Origin: UBA1049 sp964522305
GTDB lineage: Bacteria; Bacillota; Clostridia; Oscillospirales; CAG-382
Assembly (NCBI GenBank): GCA_964522305.1
Contig: CAZFVM010000011.1
Location: 1 to 24,278, forward strand
Direction of reading: 5' to 3'
DNA: 24,278 nt
The first letter of the stretch is position 1. The number at the start of each line of letters is the position of its first letter. The notes below the pieces were generated by a model, which was given only the letters and a program-made list of their open reading frames with translations, made no database searches and had not been told where the DNA came from. Both the position numbers and the translations under genes were made by a program. Shown here piece after piece: positions 7,714-14,062 of this stretch.

Positions 7714-10058
7714 TGAAAAAACAGCTGACTATAGCCGTTGCGGTTGTGGTTCTTGCGCTGTTACTTTACGGTGCCTACGAACTTTTTATCAAAGACGACG
7801 ACCAAGTACAACAAGACCCTTTTTATATATTGAACAAAGAGACCGCGCAGGCGATTTTTGATCTGAACGAAAAAGTAGAAATCCTGTTTTATGGTTATTC
7901 CGAAGGGGAGATTAAAGGGACAGAGGATATAAACAGAATCTACCTTTTTTCCCAATCTTTTGCGGACCAAAACAACAAAATAAGCCTGTCCTTTCAACCC
8001 GACGGCAACAAAGAAAACTTAGGGATAAAAGCAGGCGGGAAAGAACAAACCCTGGCGTATTCCGATTTTTACAAGGTTAACGCCGATGGCAAAAAATACG
8101 CCTTCGACGGCGAGAGCCTTATAGCCAACACAATTTTTTCCCTGCTCCAAGCAGACTCGATAGAGATTCCTCTAAGGGCTTTGGAGGGGTTTGATACCGA
8201 TGGGGATACAGTGATTTCCGGCAGACCTTTTATGTATCCAAACATAACCCGCTCTGATGTTTTGGGCATATATGTTGTCAACCAAAACGGGGGATATAAG
8301 GTATACAGGGGTAATGACAACGAGTTTTACTTTGAGGGAGCGGAGCTTGTGGGGTATGACCAGGAGATGTTCGCGAGCTTGATAGTCAACAGCACCTATG
8401 TGTTGGCAAGAAGTAAGGTAAAAGACCCCTTAGACCTTTCGGTTTATGGGCTTGACGACGAAGAGAAGGCAACTGCGGTTTTATCGGTGGTTACCTTAGA
8501 CGAAAAACTCCACAAAATAATAATCGGGAACAAAACCCCGGACAACCAAAGTTATTATGCCAAGTACTATAACAAGGATTTTGTCTATTTGTTACCTGCC
8601 GGTGATTTGGAAACGGCACTTTTGGGGCCGGCTTCTTCTTTTTTGAAAGCACAATTAGTGTTTGGAGTCAAGCAACAAGAGGACTTGTTCTTGCTGGACA
8701 ACATAGTGCTAAACATATCGGGAGAGGAACTTAGGGCAGGCAGATATGCAAGAATAATGACCTCTTCCAACTTTAGAACACCAAACCAGACAAAGCCGGA
8801 GGATATACTGACCAACAAGTCAAAGTTGACCGAGGCATATACAAACTGGACCGAACAACCAAAGCTGTTTGGCATGACCTCGAGCGATGGTAAGGACATA
8901 TATTTGCAGTTACCCTTGTCGATAACCGATCCGACCAACGAATACACGGTGACCTTCGGGTTAGTCAGGCATGACGCATACAAGGCAGGCACCCCGACGA
9001 AGGTATATATAACCTATTCCGCCGACGGTGAGACTTATATCGAGGCAGAACTCGAGGACTTCGACATATCTCAAAGCGATGAGACGCTGAAGTATCATAC
9101 CGTAAAGTTTACCTCCGAAGCACCTATAATGGATTTAAGGCTGCACTTTGGGATAAAAAACGAAACATACTTGGTAATGGATGAGATAACCGTTCTTGCG
9201 GGTAAAACCGATGCCCAACCCGTAGATGGAATAGTAGGGGGCTATAGGATAACCCGACCGGAAGAGTATATTCCTGCGGGTAAGAACTTCGTGTATCCCA
9301 ACTCCCTTTTTCAATCGGATTTCATAAACTCCATTGCCACATTATCCGGGGACAGGGTAGTGGACTTCGGGATAACCAAGACTTTTGGCAACGCAGAAGA
9401 ATTAGACCTGGAAAAACTTGCACAGTATGGACTTGACAACCCTGAGATTGTAGTTTCCTATGACCTTTATGGCACCACCACAACCATATATATCAGCGGT
9501 GCAGACAGTGAGGGAAACTATTATTGCTACTCGGTTATATCGGTGGAAGAAAAGGGCAAAGTCTCAAAGATAACCACGGATATAATAGCTCAGATAAGTA
9601 AAGATTCTATTAGCTGGCTTTCTTGGGATTTGGTTGATTATCTTGAGAAATACATACTTTCCATGTATATAGACAGTATAGATAAGTTGACGTTAACCTT
9701 CGACGGCACCGAGTATCCCTTTGACTTCTACAAAGGCGAGAACGAAAAGTTAGAAAAGGTTACCTACAACGGTAAGGAAGTGGATTTACCCAACTTCCGT
9801 CAGCTGTATGTCTCTATCATCAGGGTGAACCTTAAGGGAGAATATGAGGAAGAAGAAGGTTCTGCCACCGAAATGCTAAGAATAAAGGTGCAAAGCCCTT
9901 CGAAATCCCCGGAGATAGTCTTTTATAGAGTCACCACCAGCAAAGCATATTACACGATTGACGGTGAGGGCAAGTACTATGTGTTGGTGGATGAAGTCAA
10001 CACCATAAAGAACAATGTCAATCTTCTCATATCCGGAAAGGACATTCCAAAGAGATGA
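7713..10058 (+). CDS. Large DUF4340-type anchored protein with two copies and an insert
   Basis: A 781-aa protein with one N-terminal helix (4-24), so it is mostly extracytoplasmic. The ribosome binding site AGAGGAGG lies upstream. Residues 55-105 resemble the start of GldG-like proteins. Two DUF4340-like segments can be recognised. The first has VYGLDDEEKA near 244, IIIGNKTPDNQSYY near 269 and SSFLKAQLVF near 308. The second has QYGLDNPEIV near 571, IYISGADSEGNYYCY near 592 and SISWLSWDLVDYL near 632. Between them, about 330-500, lies a stretch that looks like a beta-sandwich (TKVYITYSADGETYIEAEL at 429-447, LRLHFGI at 475-481), similar in style to discoidin or carbohydrate-binding modules. 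The protein is longer than DUF4340 proteins usually are. It ends in an ATGA overlap with the lipoprotein gene. Function unknown; scaffold or ligand-binding partner of the ABC complex is inferred. Confidence 0.75.
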   Translation: MKKQLTIAVAVVVLALLLYGAYELFIKDDDQVQQDPFYILNKETAQAIFDLNEKVEILFYGYSEGEIKGTEDINRIYLFSQSFADQNNKISLSFQPDGNKENLGIKAGGKEQTLAYSDFYKVNADGKKYAFDGESLIANTIFSLLQADSIEIPLRALEGFDTDGDTVISGRPFMYPNITRSDVLGIYVVNQNGGYKVYRGNDNEFYFEGAELVGYDQEMFASLIVNSTYVLARSKVKDPLDLSVYGLDDEEKATAVLSVVTLDEKLHKIIIGNKTPDNQSYYAKYYNKDFVYLLPAGDLETALLGPASSFLKAQLVFGVKQQEDLFLLDNIVLNISGEELRAGRYARIMTSSNFRTPNQTKPEDILTNKSKLTEAYTNWTEQPKLFGMTSSDGKDIYLQLPLSITDPTNEYTVTFGLVRHDAYKAGTPTKVYITYSADGETYIEAELEDFDISQSDETLKYHTVKFTSEAPIMDLRLHFGIKNETYLVMDEITVLAGKTDAQPVDGIVGGYRITRPEEYIPAGKNFVYPNSLFQSDFINSIATLSGDRVVDFGITKTFGNAEELDLEKLAQYGLDNPEIVVSYDLYGTTTTIYISGADSEGNYYCYSVISVEEKGKVSKITTDIIAQISKDSISWLSWDLVDYLEKYILSMYIDSIDKLTLTFDGTEYPFDFYKGENEKLEKVTYNGKEVDLPNFRQLYVSIIRVNLKGEYEEEEGSATEMLRIKVQSPSKSPEIVFYRVTTSKAYYTIDGEGKYYVLVDEVNTIKNNVNLLISGKDIPKR

Positions 10059-10849
10059 TCCGAATAGCGTGTTTGTTGTTAATCGGGGTTGTGGTACTTA
10101 CCGGATGCGGGAGTTCCCTTGACTTTTCCGCTCTAAAAGCGGCGATAATCGACACCGACTCGATGACAAAACTCCAAGGCACCTTTGTCACCGAGATGAC
10201 TTTTGACGACAAAAAAGCCACCTTGCTCTTTCGACAAGGGGGCTTTTCTGCGGATAAAGAGAACGCTCTGTTTTTCTATGATTATTCCGAGGTTTATCTG
10301 GGTGTCTCTGCCTCAAAGACGGTTAACCTTTATGACGGCTATATATACGAAGACTCCGAGGGTGAGAAATATCGCCATACAAAAGAAGATTTGTCTCTAA
10401 CCGGATTAGTACCCTTCTCTGCTTTTTACGATTTTGACTTTAATAGTGCAAAATCAAAGAAGCTATATCCCCGAGGCGAGGGTCAAGAGGGGGATATCTA
10501 CACCTTTACCCTAAAGGACCAAAAAGAGGACTTTATTAAGTCTGTATTTGGGGACAGTATTTATAACCTGACGTTGATTCGTGCTCCCCAACGGGAAGAG
10601 ACTCGGTACGGGGATATAAAAGTAGAATATGTGGTGGACGACACCCGAGGGTTGTTGTTGTCTTTTAGTGTTACCTTTGACATCACCCTTTACGAGACCC
10701 CGCCCTACACTCCCGGCTACACCCCTCCCAAGGAGGATTATGCCTTGAACATAAAAGTGTCTTCCACCATAAAGTTCAAAGAGTTTGGGGAGGCAGTTTC
10801 TATTTCGCCGCCGGCCATAGAAAAATATCTCGATTCTGACGGGGCTTGA
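10055..10849 (+). CDS. Putative lipoprotein of the Gld-like cassette
   Basis: A 264-aa protein with a lipoprotein signal: MIRIACLLLIGVVVLTGC, lipobox LTGC with lipidated Cys18. The mature part is rich in alternating beta-strand patterns (KLQGTFVTEMTFDDKKATLLF; KTVNLYDGYIYEDSEGEKYR). This is reminiscent of lipoproteins with a half-barrel fold that bind hydrophobic ligands, but I do not recognise a family. A proline-rich loop, TPPYTPGYTPP-like, sits near 217-227. It overlaps the DUF4340 gene by 4 nt, so it is translated with the ABC cassette and is probably an extracytoplasmic part of it. Its stop codon lies within the -35 box of the thiT promoter. Confidence 0.75.
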   Translation: MIRIACLLLIGVVVLTGCGSSLDFSALKAAIIDTDSMTKLQGTFVTEMTFDDKKATLLFRQGGFSADKENALFFYDYSEVYLGVSASKTVNLYDGYIYEDSEGEKYRHTKEDLSLTGLVPFSAFYDFDFNSAKSKKLYPRGEGQEGDIYTFTLKDQKEDFIKSVFGDSIYNLTLIRAPQREETRYGDIKVEYVVDDTRGLLLSFSVTFDITLYETPPYTPGYTPPKEDYALNIKVSSTIKFKEFGEAVSISPPAIEKYLDSDGA

Positions 10850-10872
10850 CAAACACGTGATTTTGATATAGA
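10846..10872 (+). promoter_or_regulatory. Probable thiT promoter
   Basis: TTGACA at 10846-10851 overlaps the lipoprotein stop codon. TATAGA at 10867-10872 follows after a short 15-nt spacer. An alternative -10 is TACAAT at 10880-10885, but it lacks a good -35. The -35 is perfect; the spacing is not ideal. Confidence 0.45.
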
Positions 10873-10888
10873 GTTGTTTTACAATCAA

Positions 10889-10964
10889 AAATGGGGTGCT
10901 GAGAAATCGGCTGAGAACATACCCTTATACCTGATGCGGATAATGCCGCCGTAGGAAACATAGC
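10889..10964 (+). ncRNA. TPP (thiamine pyrophosphate) riboswitch
   Basis: The THI-box conserved blocks occur in order. GGGGTGC is at 10893-10899, CTGAGA at 10911-10916, ACCC at 10921-10924, and ACCTGAT at 10929-10935. GCGG-ATAATG-CCGC (helix P4) is at 10936-10949, followed by CGTAGGAAA at 10950-10958. ATG at 10891 and CAT at 10959 can close the outer helix. The element sits just before a terminator hairpin and thiT. Bound TPP should therefore favour termination and shut off thiamine uptake. Confidence 0.93.
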
Positions 10965-10972
10965 AACAGATG

Positions 10973-11000
10973 ACTGTGCCGTTTCCGGCACAGTTTTTTT
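10973..11000 (+). terminator. Riboswitch-controlled intrinsic terminator
   Basis: ACTGTGCC (10973-10980) pairs with GGCACAGT (10987-10994) around the loop GTTTCC, and the T-run extends to 11000. It lies 9 nt past the TPP aptamer and 24 nt before the thiT start codon, the standard place for an OFF-switch attenuator. It would also stop read-through from the upstream ABC operon when TPP is high. Confidence 0.85.
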
Positions 11001-11023
11001 ATACACAAAAAGGAGATAACAGC

Positions 11024-11611
11024 ATGCAAACAAAAAACACAAGAACATTAGTGGAGTGCTCGGTATTGGTCGGCCTGGCTTTTGTTTTATCCTATATAAA
11101 GATAGATTTTCCCTTCGGCGGGTCCATAACTCCGGTCTCCATGTTGCCGATAATCTTGGTCTCCTTTCGTCATGGGGTCAAGGTGGGGCTGGGCACCGGG
11201 TTTGTCTATTCCATAACCCAGCTAATCCAAGGGTTAGGTTATATAGGTTATATACCCACCACCACCGGGGTATTGGCAACAATCTTTTTGGACTATCTTT
11301 TTCCCTTTACCATGCTTGGGTTGGCGGGGCTGTTTTATGTAAGGGTAAAGAACAAAAAGACTACATTGTTTAGCATTGTGGCAGGCACTCTTATGGTTTT
11401 GATAATTCGATATATAAGCCATGTCTTTGTAGGAGCTTTTTTGTGGTACGAGATAACAAAAATCGATTCCGCCCCCTCGGATTGGATAAACACGGTGGGG
11501 CCTTGGGTTTATTCCTTAGGCTATAATCTGTCTTATATGGGTCCGGAAGGAGCAGTGACCTTGTTGGCGTCTCCGATTATTTTAAAATTAAAAGATTTGC
11601 AACGACAGTAA
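11024..11611 (+). CDS. thiT: ThiT thiamine ECF transporter substrate-binding protein
   Basis: A 195-aa membrane protein with about six helices. The start at 11024 is chosen because AGGAG (11011-11015) precedes it; an earlier in-frame ATG at 10970 lies within the attenuator. ThiT features are the N-terminal TLVECSVLVGLAFVLSYIKI, then FPFGGSITPVSMLPIILVSFRHG, and near the middle IRYISHVFVGAFLW, which contributes to thiamine binding in known ThiT proteins. As the S-component of an energy-coupling-factor transporter it needs EcfA, EcfA' and EcfT, none of which is in the window. The TPP riboswitch directly upstream supports thiamine as substrate. No thiamine biosynthesis genes are adjacent. Confidence 0.95.
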   Translation: MQTKNTRTLVECSVLVGLAFVLSYIKIDFPFGGSITPVSMLPIILVSFRHGVKVGLGTGFVYSITQLIQGLGYIGYIPTTTGVLATIFLDYLFPFTMLGLAGLFYVRVKNKKTTLFSIVAGTLMVLIIRYISHVFVGAFLWYEITKIDSAPSDWINTVGPWVYSLGYNLSYMGPEGAVTLLASPIILKLKDLQRQ

Positions 11612-11613
11612 GG

Positions 11614-11642
11614 TTGACATAATTTGAACACTGTGTTAGAAT
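11614..11642 (+). promoter_or_regulatory. Sigma-A-type promoter for the YugP protease operon
   Basis: TTGACA (11614-11619), a 17-nt spacer and TAGAAT (11637-11642), starting 2 bp after the thiT stop. Predicted transcription start is near 11649. The downstream pair (protease and nuclease-like gene) thus need not depend on the thiamine-controlled transcript. Confidence 0.8.
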
Positions 11643-11672
11643 GGCTCAGAACTTAAAGTAAGGAGAAAAGAG

Positions 11673-12353
11673 ATGATTAACTACAACTATCTTTTATATA
11701 TGTTACCTGTGATGTTGTTGTCTTTGTGGGCAAGCTTTAGGGTGAAATCCGCGTATCAGAAGTACTCCAAGATACCTACTTTGCGAGGCGTGAGCGGCAG
11801 GGATGCGGCAAAGCTTATTTTGGACAGTAACGGCCTTGGGACCACAGCGGTGGATAGAGTCCCGGGACAATTGACAGACCATTATAACCCCCAGACCAAC
11901 AAGATAGGTCTTTCCGAAGGGGTATACGGCTCTTCTTCCATCGCCGCCGTCGGTATTGCCGCCCACGAGGCGGGACATGCGGTACAACATGGCACTAATT
12001 ACGCATTTATCAAAGTTCGGGCTGCTATTATTCCGATTTCCAGCATAGGAGCAAACTTCTCCATGTTTTTTATAATGTTGGGCATATTATTTCAGGTATT
12101 GCAGCTGTATTGGATAGGGATTATTTTGTTTGGTACGGTTGCTTTGTTTCAGTTGGTGACCCTTCCGGTAGAGTTCGATGCTTCTCGACGAGCAATTGCC
12201 TCTCTGGAGTCCTCCGGGATACTAAACCGAGAAGAGTTAAAAGGAGCAAAGAAAGTACTGAGCGCCGCCGCATTGACTTATGTCGCAGCATTGCTTACTT
12301 CTTTGACCCAAATTTTCTATTATATTTCCATAGGTAACAGAAACCGTAAGTGA
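11673..12353 (+). CDS. YugP-family membrane zinc metallopeptidase
   Basis: A 226-aa membrane protein with the zinc-protease motif HEAGHAVQH at 98-106 (His98, Glu99, His102). Hydrophobic helices lie at about 5-22, 115-133, 137-158 and near 203-219. The segment VDRVPGQLTDHYNPQTNKIGLSE before the motif is the typical YugP pattern, and length and layout match B. subtilis YugP. Ribosome binding site AAGGAG at 11660-11665. The protease is expected to work at the membrane; natural substrates of the family are not established. It lies 23 nt before the nuclease-like gene and shares its promoter. Confidence 0.92.
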   Translation: MINYNYLLYMLPVMLLSLWASFRVKSAYQKYSKIPTLRGVSGRDAAKLILDSNGLGTTAVDRVPGQLTDHYNPQTNKIGLSEGVYGSSSIAAVGIAAHEAGHAVQHGTNYAFIKVRAAIIPISSIGANFSMFFIMLGILFQVLQLYWIGIILFGTVALFQLVTLPVEFDASRRAIASLESSGILNREELKGAKKVLSAAALTYVAALLTSLTQIFYYISIGNRNRK

Positions 12354-12376
12354 TTTAACTTTTTTAAAGGAGCAAC

Positions 12377-13132
12377 ATGCAGGAAGATTATGCTTTTTTT
12401 GGGACAAGTAATCCGGAGATTAACTTTTTGTCTGAGTCGGAAGGAATAGGAACCTACAACGAAAAAACCCTGCATAGGGTAATAAAGCATATTATAGAGC
12501 CCGACGAGAACAACCACGAGGTTGCTCTGGGCTCTTTTATCGTGGATATATATAACAGCTCCGGGGTCTTTGAAATCCAGACCAGGGATTTTAGCAAGCT
12601 TCGGGATAAGCTGCGGTTTTTACTGAAGGAACATACCGTTACCGTAGTTTTTCCCATCGCCACCACAAAACATATTATGTGGGTGGATAAGCAAACAGGG
12701 GAGATTACAAAGAAGAGGCTGAGCCCCAAGAGAGGTAAGCCCTGGGACGCCTTTTTTGAGTTATATTGGATACGAGAGTTTCTTGCTCATAAGAATCTAA
12801 AGATAAAGATTTTGTTGACGGCTATGGAGGAATACCGCAACCTCGACGGCTGGAGCCGGGACAAAAAAAAGGGATCCTCTCGGTTGGAGAGAATCCCGGT
12901 GGGGGATATTTATGAGATAAATATAGAAAACGCCGGCGATTATAAGTACCTGATTCCGCCGGGACTGCCAAACCCCTTTACCGTGGCAGACTTCGCCTCC
13001 TGTGCCAAGATTACAAAGCGGGTGGCTTATCCCGCATCAAATGTATTGCTCTCACTAAAAGTGATAAACAGAATAGGAAAGGCGGGCAGAAGTTACTTAT
13101 ATGAGCTAAACCCCAAGGTGTTAGACCTTTGA
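12377..13132 (+). CDS. Putative PD-(D/E)xK-like nuclease domain plus winged helix, uncharacterised
   Basis: A 251-aa protein of a type I have seen as a conserved hypothetical in clostridia; no function is assigned. Residues 23-33 (GIGTYNEKTLH) form a likely first helix with Glu29. The next strands carry Asp57 (FIVDIY) and EIQ at 66-68 (FEIQTRDF). That spacing matches the E...D...ExK/Q core of restriction-endonuclease-fold enzymes, with Gln in the Lys position. A basic stretch DGWSRDKKKGSSRLERIP (about 156-173) follows. The last 50 residues (TVADFASCAKITKR...IGKAGRSYLYEL) read as a winged helix-turn-helix, suggesting DNA binding. Ribosome binding site AAGGAG. It converges on dut with only 4 bp between the stops. 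The nuclease reading is inference. Confidence 0.7.
   Translation: MQEDYAFFGTSNPEINFLSESEGIGTYNEKTLHRVIKHIIEPDENNHEVALGSFIVDIYNSSGVFEIQTRDFSKLRDKLRFLLKEHTVTVVFPIATTKHIMWVDKQTGEITKKRLSPKRGKPWDAFFELYWIREFLAHKNLKIKILLTAMEEYRNLDGWSRDKKKGSSRLERIPVGDIYEINIENAGDYKYLIPPGLPNPFTVADFASCAKITKRVAYPASNVLLSLKVINRIGKAGRSYLYELNPKVLDL
12863..12897 (-). terminator. Intrinsic terminator for the aroQ-dut transcript, inside the nuclease-like gene
   Basis: On the minus strand GGGATTCTCTC pairs with GAGAGGATCCC around the loop CAACC, and eight T follow (plus-strand A-run 12863-12870). The 11-bp stem contains one U-G wobble on the minus strand that would be an A-C mismatch on the plus strand. This points to use by minus-strand RNA. 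It lies about 240 nt past the dut stop, the first good terminator in that direction. Confidence 0.7.
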
Positions 13133-13136
13133 GGTG

Positions 13137-13604
13137 TCAGGCTTTACTGTCGGTACTGCCAAATCCTCCGTCCCGCTTTGTGGTTTCGTAATCGTTTTTG
13201 GTTATACCGAAGGGGAGAAAGATGCCTTGAACAAAGGCTTCTCCTTTTTTTATTTCCAGCGGCCTTTCCCCGTTTCTGAGGGATATCAGGATATGACCTT
13301 GATTGGCGGAATAAAAATAATCCGAGTCAATTATTCCCACGGTATTGTTTAGCGCCAGGGAATAACGAAACCCCAACCCCGAACGGGGAAAAAGAGTAAG
13401 CACCCACCCTTCATCAATCCTCACCCGTATACCGGTGGGGATTATTTTTGTTTCATTGGGGTTTAAGAATATATCAAAAGGGGCAAAGAAATCATACCCC
13501 GCCGAGCCCGAGGTGGCTCGCTTGGGCAGTCGGATGTCTCCATAATGGGGGGGATAGGTAAACTCTGTCATATCAACGACAAAAAACTCGGCGACTCTGT
13601 TCAC
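13137..13604 (-). CDS. dut: dUTP diphosphatase (dUTPase)
   Basis: A 155-aa trimeric-type dUTPase that hydrolyses dUTP to dUMP and pyrophosphate, keeping uracil out of DNA. All five motifs are present in order: AGYDFFA (35-41), PRSGLGF (73-79), GIIDSDYF (90-97, catalytic Asp93), GEAFVQGIF (121-129) and RDGGFGSTD (144-152). The GTG start at 13604 is preferred because AAGGAG sits just upstream; an internal ATG at codon 12 lacks such a site and would shorten the N-terminal strand. It begins 2 nt after the aroQ stop, so the two are co-translated. The conserved C-terminal motif V ends just before the stop, which faces the convergent gene. Confidence 0.96.
   Translation of the reverse strand: MNRVAEFFVVDMTEFTYPPHYGDIRLPKRATSGSAGYDFFAPFDIFLNPNETKIIPTGIRVRIDEGWVLTLFPRSGLGFRYSLALNNTVGIIDSDYFYSANQGHILISLRNGERPLEIKKGEAFVQGIFLPFGITKNDYETTKRDGGFGSTDSKA
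13214..13251 (+). terminator. Possible plus-strand terminator inside dut
   Basis: GGAGAA (13214-13219) and GCCTT (13224-13228) pair with AAGGC (13234-13238) and TTCTCC (13239-13244), with a 4-nt bulge. Seven T follow at 13245-13251. This is the first good terminator after the nuclease-like gene stop at 13132, and it lies antisense to dut motif IV. Part of the sequence is constrained by coding, so chance is possible. Confidence 0.55.
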
Positions 13605-13606
13605 TG

Positions 13607-14038
13607 TTATTCTCCTTTTGCGATAAGAAGGTCTATTGCCCTCAAATATCCGTCAAACCCCAGACCCATAAATGTAGCGACACATACAGGGGAGGTGTAG
13701 GAATGCCGGCGAAAAGACTCCCTCTTGGACAGGTCGGACAAATGCACCTCTACCGCAGGGACACCCACCGACTTTATGGCATCCGGGATGGCAACGCTGG
13801 TATGGGTATAGGCAGCGGGGTTAATTACTATTCCATCAGAGATGTTGAGACATTGTTGGATTCTGTCCACCAAATCCCCTTCACTGTTTGATTGAAAAAA
13901 GCTGACCCCAATGCCTTTATCGTCGCAATAACTTTGGATATATTCACAGAGGTCTTTGTAGGTGCGGTTACCATAAATATCAGGCTCCCTTATACCCAGC
14001 AGGTTTATATTAGGTCCGTTGATAACAACTATGTCCAT
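13607..14038 (-). CDS. aroQ: Type II 3-dehydroquinate dehydratase
   Basis: A 143-aa enzyme of the dodecameric type II family. It dehydrates 3-dehydroquinate to 3-dehydroshikimate in the shikimate route to aromatic amino acids. NGPNINLLGIREPDIYG is at 7-23 with catalytic Tyr22, QSNSEGDLVD at 49-58, NPAAYTHTSVAIPDA at 73-87, and EVHLSDLSKRESFR at 97-110 with catalytic His99. The usual HLSN reads HLSD here. The ATG is preceded by CGGAG. It lies 24 nt after the TIM-barrel/ligase fusion and 2 nt before dut, in one minus-strand unit. No other shikimate genes are present in the window. Confidence 0.96.
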   Translation of the reverse strand: MDIVVINGPNINLLGIREPDIYGNRTYKDLCEYIQSYCDDKGIGVSFFQSNSEGDLVDRIQQCLNISDGIVINPAAYTHTSVAIPDAIKSVGVPAVEVHLSDLSKRESFRRHSYTSPVCVATFMGLGFDGYLRAIDLLIAKGE

Positions 14039-14062
14039 ATCTTTTTTCTCCGACGGATTTAT

